This document shows positions 32,012 through 43,603 of a stretch of 64,000 bases of DNA, piece after piece. The notes below the pieces were generated by a model. That model searched no databases. It was not told where the DNA came from and saw nothing but the letters and a program-made list of their open reading frames with translations. How positions within the stretch are numbered: the stretch's first letter is position 1; every line of letters begins with the position of its first letter. The stretch is taken from positions 4,655,001 through 4,719,000 of the forward strand of contig JAULJL010000020.1 in NCBI GenBank assembly GCA_030761205.1. Direction: 5' to 3'. Position numbers and translations under genes: made by a program. Source of the stretch: Fremontodendron californicum (Eukaryota; Streptophyta; Magnoliopsida; Malvales; Malvaceae).

Positions 32012-32950
32012 CTAACCAACACCCCTTCTTGGCATTTTAGGCTTGTCAGGCTCATACATGAAATTTCCCAAATTTATGCGTTTGAGAGGAAGCTTTCTTT
32101 GCACAACAGTGGATGCATTCTCCATTACAAGTATTATTCCATCATCCTTTGTGGTGCATATGTCATCGAGGAATGGAGCATATTTTGATACTTGTTGAAT
32201 GACCTCCACAAACAAGTTGTTTAAGGTTTCCGGCATGTGTTGTTCATGTTCTTCCTCCTTGAACTTTGCAAATCTACTAGGAAAAGGTGGAGAAGAAACA
32301 TTAGTAAAAAGTGAAACCTTAAACGTTACCTCAGGTGCCGAAATACTCTTATTTGGATCTTTGGCTTCATTATCCTCAAGAATAGAATCCATCTCTAATT
32401 TTGTTTCATCCTCATCTTGTTCCTCATTCTTCAAGGTCACAATAGTAGCATTCTCCTTTGGGTTAACCATCGTTTGGGCTGGGAGTTCTTCAGATCTTTG
32501 TGCTACCCATCCCACCATACTACTAGCCAATTGGCTCATTTGCTTTTCCAAACTCTGGATGCTTGCCCTTGTTTCCTGTTGAAATTGCAAAGAATCAGTA
32601 ACAAGAGAATAGACAAGATCTTCTAAAGAAGTACCTGAGTTTTGAGTCATATGTGGTGGTTGAAAAAGATCTGGTTCTTGAGACCATGATTGATTGAAGC
32701 TAGATGGATGAGTGTAATTGGCATAAGGATCTACTTCTTGGTAATTTTTCGAATAGCCATAATTAGTATGATCCCACCATCCCTCATGGTAAGTGTTTGA
32801 GTAATGATCATACTGTTGGTCTTGGAACACTTGATGGCCTTGACATCCTCCCATGGCCAATTGTTGAACTGGGGAGGTGAGATTGGCTTGTTGATTCTCC
32901 ATGTTCATGTATGCCACCAACTCTTCAAGTGTTAGATTGCTCAATTCCAT
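32012..32950 (-). CDS. Athila-like gag C-terminal fragment (open frame, 312 codons)
   Basis: Matches the C-terminal part of Athila gag: Leu-Gln-Phe-Gln-Gln-Glu-Thr-Arg-Ala-Ser-Ile-Gln, Gln-Met-Ser-Gln-Leu-Ala-Ser, Pro-Phe-Pro-Ser-Arg-Phe-Ala-Lys, and Val-Gln-Arg-Lys-Leu-Pro-Leu-Lys at the border to protease. The gag N-terminal core and zinc knuckle are missing, as are protease and all of pol. It opens with its own ATG preceded by a T-rich tract, shortly after the primer site. Whether the shortened protein is made or packages RNA is unknown. Its sequence is rather unlike the level-2 gag, so the two elements belong to different gag lineages although their 3' halves match. Confidence 0.65.
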   Translation of the reverse strand: MELSNLTLEELVAYMNMENQQANLTSPVQQLAMGGCQGHQVFQDQQYDHYSNTYHEGWWDHTNYGYSKNYQEVDPYANYTHPSSFNQSWSQEPDLFQPPHMTQNSGTSLEDLVYSLVTDSLQFQQETRASIQSLEKQMSQLASSMVGWVAQRSEELPAQTMVNPKENATIVTLKNEEQDEDETKLEMDSILEDNEAKDPNKSISAPEVTFKVSLFTNVSSPPFPSRFAKFKEEEHEQHMPETLNNLFVEVIQQVSKYAPFLDDICTTKDDGIILVMENASTVVQRKLPLKRINLGNFMYEPDKPKMPRRGVG

Positions 32951-33074
32951 TGTGTTTTTTTTTTTTTTTTTTTAAATTTGAAAAGAAAAACTTGTATGTA
33001 CAAGAAAATAAAACTAATTAGAACTGAAAATAAGAATAAACCAAGTAACAAATAAACTAAAGAAAACAATCCCC

Positions 33075-33088
33075 GGCAACGGCGCCAA
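33075..33088 (-). other. Primer binding site of the level-3 element
   Basis: The minus strand reads TGGCGCCGTTGCCG just inside the 5' LTR, the same type as in the level-2 element. Confidence 0.75.
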
Positions 33089-33093
33089 AAATT

Positions 33094-34928
33094 TGATGCA
33101 CCCAAAAGAGTGTATCTTATTTAACCTTGCACTAAAAAGATAAATTGTAAGTATAGTAGTTAGCAAGGGTCGAGTCCTCAGGGATTGGGTTTTAGTTTAT
33201 AAGTTAATAGTTTAAAACTTAAATTCAAGAACAATAAAAGAAAAGGGGTTTTTGAAGCCAGATTTAAACTAAAGTAAATAATAAGAATAAGATGCAAGGC
33301 GGTATAACCAGCCAATAAAAATATATATACTAAATTAGGCGGTATAACCAGCCAATAAAAATAAAACAAAGTTAATATACAAATTAGGCGGTATAACCAG
33401 CCAATAAAAATAAATATAAAAAATAAGCAAACTAAAAGTAAGAAAACAAATAAGTAAGAAGAATCAAATATGAAAAATATGGTTAAGGTTTCATTCTCCA
33501 CCACTAGACATCATTAAGAATCAATTTCAGATCTATCAATATCAACCAACTATCAAAGTTAACAACCGTAGATAACAACAAGCTCTGTTACCCCAATCTT
33601 TCCTTAGTTTGTCGTTAAATAGAACAAGCTCTCTATTTAATCTCTAACCATTAAACAACCTAGAATAAGCTCTCTAAATTCAATTTAATGGCAGCTTTAT
33701 GATGAGAAAGATAGGTTGATCTAAGCAACAAACACATAAGCTCGGATTGTTCAACTTAGGTTATGTTCCACTTTGCAATTATTGAAAACTTGATCATAAT
33801 CATTAATCACAAATTGCCACTTATGAATAGGAAATCAAGACAATTACACGGATCAAGACTCCTAAACTAGCAATAGATAATTATCAAGATCTATCTAGTT
33901 GTACACCTAAATAAATCAAGACAACATCATGAACAATTCTTGTAGAAGAACATAAGCAACTTTGATAGAAAATTAATGATAGATAGAATCTGAAAATCAA
34001 TCACAAAACATGTCTAGGGCTTTGAAATCACCCTTAACCAAATAGAAGTTTAGCCTAGCATAGGCATTATAAACATAAAATTAAATAGAATCTAAGAAGA
34101 AAATAAAAGAAAGAAAGAAGAAGAAGAAGAATATTAATTATCCAACCTCTTGCTCTTTCTAAAGAAAAAGAAAACTAGAGAAAAGAAAGAAGAAGAAAAC
34201 TTAGAGAATTTTATTACAATGGTTAATATCCTACCTATGTACAATATGATCCTCTACAATCATCCAAGGCCCTCTATTTATACACATTTTGGAGGGCTAA
34301 ATGACAAGAGACAAGCTTTACAAATTTCAAAGGTAGGTATAATAGGTGGGTGCATTTTTCTAACAATTTTCGTCATATTGTATGACCATTTTGATCAGCC
34401 AACTTGATGGTCGATTTTGTCAATCTTGGAGGCCTGATCTGATCACATGGTCTTCTAGAAAAATGTTCCCCTATGAGTTACTGATTCGTAGCCGTTGGAA
34501 TCAGCTCATTTGCTGATGAGGAGAAGAAGATATGGGCAAAATACGAAAACAGGTCAGCACAGACGTCATTGCACATCAGCCAACTTGATGGTTGATTTCG
34601 CTAGGGAAAACGACTCCGTTTCAAGAAGTGTAAAACATGAAAAAGATAGATATGCCTCTTAACTTTGCACGGTTAAAATTTCAGCCTTATTGCTTCAGTG
34701 CAACTCCAGATATAGCTGATATGGAAAAAGGTGTCAGAACTGGAACTGAACTGGATTTGCCCTTAATTCTAGTAATCTGAAATCACTCAAAGAAACTTGT
34801 GAAAAACACCAAATTACATAAAAATATAAAAGATCATAAACACAATTAAACTAAACAATAATAACTCGTATTTGACACAAAACAATAATAAAACATAACT
34901 AAAAACTATATAATTATACGAGTTATCA
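33094..34928 (-). repeat. 5' LTR of the level-3 element
   Basis: 1835 bp; same boundaries as 26016-27896. It carries a TATAAATAG box on the minus strand near 34275. Confidence 0.93.
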
Positions 34929-34933
34929 ATTAC

Positions 34934-36136
34934 ATGATTCTCTAGAACTTGCTTTAAACCGTTTGATACTATATTGATACATGTGACAACATGAATATGA
35001 TAGAGGCATTAGGATTATAACCAGAGCCAAACAGCCATCCATTATTAATGTTCTAAGAGAACATCCCCACTAGTGAGCCAATTTGAGCCTACATTAAATA
35101 TGCTATTTTATTGGTAACCAGAACTTACACCCAGCCTAAATATACTTATATCCTTACCCTTGTTCTAAAGATGGATTATATATTTTGAGACATATTGCAA
35201 AAACAAGGGATATTTTTAGTTGAAAATTTGGGTTAGAAACAAAAGATAAGTGTGGGGGAAGAAAAGAAAAGAAAAAGTCAAGAGAAAAAGAAAGGGATCA
35301 TTGTCAAATACATTCCCATATTAAAAAAAAAAAAAGAATCTTCTCTTGAACTTCTAGAAAAAGATGTTACAAAGTTGGTTAGAATGATGCAAAGGCTCAA
35401 CATGAATATTTAGCCTATGTTATTATGTGCTTTATAAGAGTTTTGAGAAGTTTTATTTGTATGATCTTATTATGTCTCTAAAATCTATGAACTCTTTGGA
35501 ACCTTTGTGATATCTTTATCCTTTTGTTCTTTAACCACATTATAACCCTTTGGCCCCATTACAACCTTGAATAAAGACCTCTTGATTTATGAAGTTGTAT
35601 GATCTAAATAGTGGAGAATAGGTGGACAAGCAAGCATATGGTAGAACTGTTTTTCATGAGATTGATTGAGTGTAAACACTTTACCACTAGTTTAAAGAGT
35701 GAAAATCATGAGAGTATAGTGAGAAGTTGAGATTAAGTTGAATATGCACTATTTTGATTGAAATATGTTATGTTAATATTGGCTTAACTCATTTATTTAC
35801 ATTCAAGCATGAATTTTTGTGAAATTCTTTGAGCTATTGATTAGTTTATAAGACTTGTTCAAAGATTGTCTCTAATTTATATTGAAAGGATTAGGAGTAA
35901 ATATTTTTAGTGTATGTAGTTTACTTATATTTTAGTTTTTCAATATTTGTGGGTATCGTTCTAGCAAACCCTCACGAGACTAAACTCGTCCACTAGGGAC
36001 ACCTAGGGGTTTAAAGGCTTGTGTCACATGCTAAGTGCCACCGTGATTTCCTACGAAAATGGATTAGATTAGATTTTCTTATTTTATTTTTATTGAGTCG
36101 TTGCTAGGGACTAGCAACAATCTAAGTGTGGGGGTG
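34934..36136 (+). other. Level-2 element 3' region, second part
   Basis: Non-coding continuation after the level-3 insertion, homologous to the minus strand of 27897-29100. It ends in the polypurine run AAGTGTGGGGGTG at 36124-36136. Confidence 0.7.
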
Positions 36137-37638
36137 TGATAACTCGTATAATTATATAGTTTTTAGTTATGTTTTATTATTGTTTTGTGTCAAATACGAG
36201 TTATTATTGCTTAGTCTAATTGTGTTTATGATATTTTATATTTTTATGTAATTTGGTGTTTTTCACGAGTTTCTTTGAGTGATTTCAGATTACTAGATTA
36301 AATCAACAATTAAGGGCAAATCCAGTTCAGTTCCAGTTTCGACACCGTTTGCCATATCAGCTATATCTCGAGTTTCACTGAAGCAATAAGGCTGAAATTT
36401 GTAGCCGTGCAAAGCTAAGAGGCATATCTATCTTTTTCATGTTTTACACTTCTTGAAACGGAGTCGTTTTCCCTAGCGAAATCGACCATCAAGTTGGCTG
36501 ATGTGCAATGACGTCTGTGCTGACCTGTTTTCGTATTTTGCCCATATCGTCTTATCCACATCAGCAAATGAGCTGATTCCAACGGCTATGGATCCGTAAC
36601 TGATAGGGGTATATTTTTCTAGAAGACAATTTTATCAGATCGAGCCTCCAACATTGACAAAATCGACCATCAAGCTGGCTGATCAGAATGGTCATACAAT
36701 ATGACGAAAATTGTTAGAAAAATGCACCTACCTATTATACCTACCTTTGAAATTTGTAAAGCTTGTCTCTTGTCATTTAGCCCTCTAAAATGTGTATAAA
36801 TAGAGGGCCTTGGATGAGTATTGGGATACATTATACATTGGTAGGATATTAGCCATTGTAATAAAATTCTCTAAGTTTTCTTCTTCTTTCCTTTCTCTAC
36901 TTTTCTTTTTCTTTGTTTACTTATGCTTCTTACATTTCTTTTCATTTTTAGTATGTGTTGCTAATCATATTGTTGAGGTGATGAGGTGAAGCTCTTGGTA
37001 AATGCTAAGGTTAGTCTCTTAAACATGAGCTAAAATGAATCATCATTTATAAACACTAGTATAGATAATATTTTCTTTTGGTTTAAAATCATACTTGCAA
37101 AGTAGAGATCTTGATTCATTATTGACAATGAAAATGGCACAGTAAATGCTTGGTTTCATAACCTTGATTTGTTGTAGACATATACCTTGGCATAAGGAAT
37201 GCTTGGATTCTTTTTATGAGTTTTGAGGACACCAAATGAACATAATATCATATGCTATGGACGTTGGACAATTTGGACTGAATTGCTAAACCTTCCGATT
37301 GGAACCTCCCTTATGTGTGGATTTCAATTGTGTAATAAAACAAGATTAATCTTAGCATAACACCAAGAGTGGATTCTCTAACCTCAACATCCTTTCTTAT
37401 TGTTTTTTATATCTTGTTTAATTGCTTTTATGTTATTTTGTTTATTTTGTTCTCTAATATCTTGTTTACTTTCTTTGTTATTGATTCCCTAATATCTTGT
37501 TTATTTTCTTTTTCATATATATTTATAAACTTATACTTACTAGTACGCTTCCCTGTGGTTCGACCTCGGACACCCGAGAATTTATTACTTGAACATAACC
37601 TGCACTTGGGTTTACAACTCTTAATTGAGTCTCTATCA
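36137..37638 (+). repeat. 3' LTR of the level-2 element
   Basis: 1502 bp, about six differences from 19208-20709. The TATA box is at 36795-36803. Confidence 0.95.
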
Positions 37639-40600
37639 CCAATCCAAAGCCAACTCGCCAACCCATCCCAACAGTCTGCTTGAACATGTTAACCATTCGA
37701 GAAAAAAGTGGAGTAGGCACTTTTGACCCTTCACCCACATATGTTGCATTGATGAATTCAAACGATCTGAAAGAACACTCCAATGCTTCATCCGCTGCCT
37801 CGACATAAGGCGTGGTTGGGGACTTGGTTACCAACAAATCCTCTTCCTCGTTAACACATACCAGGTAATCCTCCATAACAAACTTGATTTTCTAGTGTAA
37901 TGATGAATGAACTGCTCCTGCCATGTGAATCCATGGCCTTCCCAACAGAAAACTGTAAGATGGTGAAATTTCCATAACCTAAAACATTATTTTGAAAGTG
38001 CAAGGCCCAATCTGCAGAGGCATTTTAATATCTTCCAAAATCGCCCGACGGGTCCTATCAAAGGCTCTCACAATCATGTGACTAGGTTGAATGTGAGACA
38101 CATCTATTGGAAGCTTGGATAATGTAGTCATCGGCATAACATTAATGGAAGAACCATTATCAATAAGCACCTTAGCCATAACATGACTTTTGCAGTTGAC
38201 CGTGATATGGAGGGCCTTAGTATTGCCCCTGCCTTCCGATGGAATCTCATCATCATTAAAGGTTATAAAATTGGTAGCCACCAGATTTCCTGCAATATGA
38301 TTCACATTCTCCACGAAAATATTGTGAGGCATATGGGCCTTGTTCAGAACTTTCAGCAAAGCTTCTCTATGAGGCTCGGAATTCAATAACAGTGACAACA
38401 GCAAAATTCGAGCTGGCATTTTATTCAACTGTTCAACCACACTATATTCATTGTGTTTGATCAGTTTCAAAAATTCACAAGCTTCCCTTTCAGTCACAGG
38501 CTTCTTATATTCCGTGTCTCGAACCACCAATGAGTTCATCTTGCTTCTTGACTCTTCATTCTTTTCCTCTTCCGCTGTTTTTCCTTTCATGTCCCTATCA
38601 AGTATTTCAGGCAAATAACAACGCCCACTCCTAGTCACTCCCCCTACTCCGATTAGATTTGCAATCTTGGCAGCTTCAGAATTAATCATGACTGAACTAC
38701 CAAGCGTTTTTCGGGTTATGACGTTGCACCCATATCTCCACGGTATTGCCTTATCGCTTCGATATGGGAATGGACTCGGAACACTGATCGTAATAACAGG
38801 ATTCTTGATCTCTACTGGCTTCTCATCTTCAAACTGACTCATCTTTTTCTCATAAAAGAATGTGATCGGTTTCACAACAGGCACCGAAGATTCTCCAATT
38901 ACCACATTAATTTCATCTGCCCCAAACTCTGTGTAAAACTCAATCCTGGAGAGATCCATTAGTTTCTGTAACTCATGCCGGAATTCAACATATCCTTGCA
39001 CCGAATGGCCTACCATCCCTTGGTGATATTTGCAAACCTTGCTTGGATCATATTTGCCAAGATAACTATCTGAATTAGCCTATATAGGACTAATCATGCT
39101 AGCTTTGACCAGGACATTGAAAATGTAATCCATTGATGTCGTAACCTCATCCATTTTCCCCTTAATTACGGTAATCTTGCTATCTCCCAAAGCATTTACC
39201 GCTGGTCTTGCATGGTTTGGTAAAGGATTACCATTGACGTTCGGGCCACCTTTCTCTTTAAAGTTTATCAACCCAGCCTTAATCAAACTTTGCACTTTAT
39301 ACTTCAAAGCTGTGCAGTTTCGATGGAGTGTCCAACGTTTCCCGAATGGTAGTCACATCTGGTATTAGGATCATACCACCTAGGGTATGGAAGTTTCAAG
39401 GGTTCCAAGTGTATCGGTGCAACCAGATGGTTCTTGATAAGATCTGGAAGCAAGTCTGCATAGGCCATGGGAATCGGATCAAAAGACATTCTTTCCTGGC
39501 TGGCTCGTTGTCCCTTTGGATTAATTGGGGGTTGATTGGCTTGTACGGGTGGCCCAACTGGAGGAGCCAATGGTCTGGGGCGAAAATTAGGTTGGAACAC
39601 CTATGGAGGTATGGGTGGATAAGCATATGAACCCGGATTGATGGCATTGGTATTCGGGTAGTATGGCTGGTACACGGATTATGGGAAATGCGGGACGTAA
39701 CCTCCCGTATGTTGCCCTCCATATGCAACAGTCTGGACATCAGCTTCTTTCTTTTTTGTCACACTATTCCTCTTTACAACAGATTCTCCTCCTTCAATCT
39801 TGCCATTCTTGATGGTATTTTCTATGATTTCACCGAAAATCACCATATCAGCAAAATTCTTTGTGGCGTTCCCAATCATCCTGTCGTAGTACAAAGCCTT
39901 AAGAGTACTAACGAACAGCACCGTAGTCTTTTTTTCAGTAAGATGTGGCTGGATCTGGGCAGTAATATCCCTCCATCTCTGAGCATAGTCCTTAAAACTT
40001 TCGGTGGACTTTTTCTCCATATTTTGTAGAGACAAACGGTCTGGGGCCATATCAAAAAAGTGCTTATACTGGCTGATGAATGCCTTGGCCAATTCTTTCC
40101 AAGTACAAACCCGATTCCTATCAAGTTGAACATACCACCTAGCAGTGGACCCCGTAAGACTGTCCTAAAAGACATGGACAAGAAGCTTGTCATCTCTGGT
40201 GTGGGCGGCCATTTTCTGGCAGTATATGGTGATATGAGATATGGGACATTTGGACCCATCAAACTTCTCGAAGTCAGGAGTCTTGAACTTAGGCGGGATT
40301 ACTACATCTGGCACTAAACAAAGCCCCTCAGCATCCATAGAACCATAGCAGTCTAACCCCTCAACAGCTTGAAGCCTTTCTTCGATCATCTTCATTTTTC
40401 GAGACTCGATCTCTTTTGCCACTTTCAGCTTCTCTAACTCTTTGGGATCGTCTAAATCTGGAACTTGGACAGGGTCTATCTTTGTCCCAGGAACAGGAAA
40501 GGTGAACCCCGGGATTTGAGGTTGGCCGTGTAGGTAAGTTAATCCTTCCATGTAGGGCACCTGCTGTAATTGTTCATGTTGCGCTTGAGATCGAAAACCA

Positions 40601-40773
40601 TGCGGACATAAAGATTTGCCCACATTCAGCTCTTTCCCTTGAGAACTAGATTCATCTTCCTTATTCTTCCCTTTCAGACTTTTCATCATTTCCAACAAAG
40701 AACTTAACTGCTCTCTAATTTCATCCTGAGCTTGTTCTACCTTATCTATCCTTGAGGATTGCTCTTCGGCCAT
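37639..40773 (-). pseudogene. Ogre-like gag and protease, broken
   Basis: On the minus strand from 40773: an N-terminal coiled region, then gag core (Pro-Lys-Phe-Lys-Thr-Pro-Asp-Phe-Glu-Lys-Phe-Asp-Gly). The core is continued after a stop near 40165 by the 137-codon frame 39679-40092 (Phe-Lys-Asp-Tyr-Ala-Gln-Arg-Trp-Arg). A Pro-rich segment follows (39304-39740), then further gag. The protease is at 37979-39016 with Leu-Ile-Asp-Asn-Gly-Ser-Ser near 38155 and, after a stop, Leu-Leu-Gly-Arg-Pro-Trp near 37940. Stops near 40165, 39679, 39600, 39080 and 37979 and a shift near 39307 kill it. The reading frame stops at the level-2 insertion and is resumed at 19206. Confidence 0.85.
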
Positions 40774-41114
40774 TTCTCTAACTCTTGATCTGGTGTTGTA
40801 AGAGTGACGAGAAGACTGTCTCGAAGATTCTGACTGTCGAGCTATCCTTGAACCTTTAGCAAAATTTCTTAAATCAAGATGATATATTTAAAATTTAAAA
40901 CTAAATTGATGATGCTTATGCACATATGGATGAAATGTATGAAAGAACACTAGCCACATAACAAACGTAGATAAAAGAATCTTATAAATAAAATCGCCAA
41001 ATCCAGAAATCCTAAAAACCAAAGCGATCCTAAAAACATAAAAAATAAAACTTCAACTGGTCCTAAAAAATGAAAATTCTTACAAAAAATCCTAAAAACA
41101 TAAATCTAAAAATC
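40774..41114 (-). other. Spacer between ORF1 and gag of the Ogre-like element
   Basis: No gene is seen; A-rich with a repeated word aatcctaaaaa near 41000-41120. Confidence 0.45.
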
Positions 41115-43034
41115 CTAACGCCTCCAAAGAAATTTGACAATCTGACGGTAGTGAGACTGAGCTTCATCTAAAAGTTCGAATATGAGCTGGCTGTTTTCAT
41201 GGAACGGATATACTTTCGCCTTAACCTCCATGATTCTATCATACATGTCTTCTGCATTGCGGGATGCCACATCGAAATGGTCAAACATATTTTCTAGAAG
41301 ATTCTGCTTTTTAGAGTCCACATCTCGGAGTTGCGAGCATTCTTCCTTTAAATTCATTAATTCGATAACTAATTCTTGGTAATCAGCTGCTTTCCTTTCT
41401 TGATCAAATAACAATTCCCCATTTTCTTCCTTTAGGCGTCCGACCTCAGCAGTCAAAAGCGAATGTTTCTTTTCCATACCTGTCAAGGATTCTTTCAAAG
41501 TGTCACCATCTTCGGTGAGTTTCTGAATAATGCCATCTCTTTCCACTAAACCGTTCCCCAACTTTCGAACTTTTAATCGAAGCTTTTTGGCCTTACGTTT
41601 TTCTTTGTTCAAGCCCTTTTCTAACTCTTCTACCCTTGATTGCAGTTTCTGGTTTTCTTCTCCCAATTCATTTTTTTCTTCCTGTAGCTTTCTTTTAGCC
41701 TTTTCTATCCTCAGCATAGGATCCGAGGCTATAACTTTGGCTGAACCATCCGGACTTCTTTTGCAAGGAATCACAACATCTTTTGCTCTCCTGGCCTGCC
41801 ACACAGAGTATTCAGGAGTAGTGTTCCATGAGATACTACCCCCTTCAACTCTAATCGTTAATTTCCAAGCCTTCGTGAGTTCTTCTATCCTGTTGATAAC
41901 CCCTTTATCTGAATAAGAGAAATCCACCTGGTTAAGTCCGTGAGTCATCGGTATGAACTGCTTATACCCTGCCTGACTCTGTACCATGATGGGAGAGTAG
42001 CTAACGACACCCCAAAGTCCCAAGAGAGGAACCCAAGGTTGATCGCCAAAGCTAAATAACATAGCTCTATGAGGCATCCATGGTGCTTTCCAAATCACTT
42101 GTCGGCTTGTAAGCTCTCGCAACATCATCACTCAGTCCTCTTTTGACCTTGATTCAGGCCATGTGCTTTCAGAGAACTCCTTGATAGGGATGCTAGTGAT
42201 GAAATATGGCTTTCGGAACTTCGACTCTTGGCATTCAAAATGGCTTTTCATCCAGATGTAGAGCAACTGTAAACATCTGATGAAACGTCCTTTTCCATTT
42301 CTCTTGCAGTGACTCAGTGACCTGATAGTCTCGGCTAAAATAGCTGGAGCCGTGTTGATCTGGTGTTGAACTTGGTCCATGAAATTCACCACAGTTGTTT
42401 CAATATGTCCCAATATCTTCAGGAAAACCACAAGTCCGTAGATAGCCAAAGCCATCACCTCTAAACCTTTATCATCATCCGGGTGTTTGACAATGAAGTT
42501 TCGGAGAACATTCCATGGAATACCAGTGCTCTTACCCTTTGTCTTCACAATTTTGTCAACTTCTATCAAGCTGATTCCCATGATCTTTGCTAGCTTCTTC
42601 CGATAACCTGTCTTGTTCTTCTAGTAGAATTTGTCCGGATTAAGAGGATCCGAACGAAGCAAGGCTGAATATTCTTATATAGTTGGAACCATATCTACTT
42701 CATTTAACACGAAGCACCTGTTTGATAGGTCCCAAAATTGCATCATAGCCCTTACCAAGTTATTATCGACTTCGATAGATAGGAGCAAAGCCAGATCCCT
42801 ATATTTTCGCCTGAATACCTCTTATCGAGTTTCATCCCAAGAATGCCAAATGCTGATCAGACCTTCAAGGTTGTTCTATGCTAGATCCATATGAACTTTC
42901 TCGGGAAGAGTAGAGACATACCCGACTAGAAGGCAATCTCCTGTACTTTGCTGGATTGCTTCAGACCTAAGCTTCAAACTACTGGCAGACTCACGCTTGG
43001 CGACTGTCAGGTTTTCCATGAATTTAGTGGACAT
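41115..43034 (-). pseudogene. Ogre-type ORF1 (DUF7745-like with coiled coil), five in-frame stops
   Basis: From the ATG at 43034 one reading frame runs 1920 bases to 41115. It is interrupted only by stops, at about 42876, 42825, 42675, 42621 and 42132, and never shifted. The N-terminal two thirds resembles the globular protein encoded before gag in Ogre elements (Met-Gly-Ile-Ser-Leu, Ser-His-Cys-Lys-Arg-Asn-Gly-Lys-Gly, Trp-Val-Pro-Leu-Leu-Gly-Leu-Trp-Gly). The last 200 residues are Lys/Glu/Leu-rich heptads, a long coiled coil. The function of ORF1 is unknown. Several stops sit where a Trp codon is likely, consistent with C-to-T change on the opposite strand. Confidence 0.75.
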
Positions 43035-43580
43035 TCTTTTTATCTAGACCGTTATATGGCAAGATGACTTTATGAAGATGCATGATGTATGAAAAGAAAG
43101 AAACAAACAGTTAGATATTATACCAACAAACTCATAAAAAGATAAAAAATACAACAACTTGTATAAGCACTACATCATCATGGTGAGCATATCAACAAAA
43201 CAAATGTGTCAGGTAAACAAGCATCATGTTATTGAAAAAGTATAGGGTAAGAAGTGTCCCTTCATGTGTCCTAAGTTCGGGTTCTCCTCTATATAAGGAT
43301 GGACATGGCTCTATCTTAAAGTTTGGCCACTTAAGTATTGTTTATATGCTGGGTTTAGGATACTTGACCAAGCTAAAAAGGTCCCCAAATTGCTCCTTAA
43401 CATTCAAACCTTCTTTTACCCACAAATGTACAAGAAACAAAAGTTGTTAGTAAAAAGCAAAATCAAAATAAAAAATAAAAATAAATAAACAAATAAATAA
43501 ATACATAAAAATTAAACACTTAAAGACCAATATTTAAAACCTAAGGTATCACAAGACTAATCTATGGCTCGACTCTCTAG
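43035..43580 (-). other. Leader of the Ogre-like element
   Basis: Untranslated sequence between the primer site and ORF1; AT-rich, no gene. Confidence 0.5.
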
Positions 43581-43600
43581 TATCCCCAGTGGAGTCGCCA
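43581..43600 (-). other. Primer binding site of the Ogre-like element
   Basis: On the minus strand, three bases inside the 5' LTR, the sequence is TGGCGACTCCACTGGGGATA. The first nine bases fit the end of a plant tRNA-Arg, the primer reported for Ogre, but the rest matches only in part. Confidence 0.6.
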
Positions 43601-43603
43601 AAC

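Larger units (their letters stand above)
26011..34933 (-). mobile_element. Non-autonomous Athila-like element (level 3)
   Basis: LTRs are at 33094-34928 (5') and 26016-27896 (3') on the minus strand; the outer ends read TGATAACTCG and the LTR ends TGCATCA. The TSD is ATTAC at 26011-26015 and 34929-34933. The primer site (minus strand, 33075-33088) is TGGCGCCGTTGCCG and the polypurine run adjoins 27897. Between the LTRs are a gag C-terminal ORF (32012-32950), the unknown ORF (30989-31525) and an intact LOG-like ORF (29977-30624). No protease, RT, RNaseH or integrase is present. The LTRs differ by about five substitutions plus a 41-bp repeat unit and a 7-bp indel, consistent with insertion after level 2. 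Confidence 0.95.
19203..37643 (+). mobile_element. Non-autonomous Athila-like Ty3/gypsy element (level 2)
   Basis: LTRs of 1502 bp each (19208-20709 and 36137-37638) start TGATAACTCG and end ATCA. The TSD is CCAAT at 19203-19207 and 37639-37643. A primer site TGGCGCCGTTGC (20716) follows the left LTR and a polypurine run AAGTGTGGGGGTG (36124-36136) precedes the right one. Comparing the LTRs by eye I find about six substitutions and no indels, so insertion is recent. Contents on the plus strand are a frameshifted gag-protease fused to an integrase tail (21014-23796), an unknown ORF (23939-24475) and a LOG-like gene (24827-25475). RT, RNaseH and the integrase core are missing. It sits in the pol of the Ogre-like element and hosts the level-3 element at 26016-34928. 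Confidence 0.95.

Noticed and set aside
32199..32626. Plus-strand Ser- and Leu-rich ORFs
   Set aside because: Antisense to the level-3 gag ORF.
41182..41916. Plus-strand Ser/Phe-rich ORFs
   Set aside because: Antisense to the coiled-coil part of Ogre ORF1.
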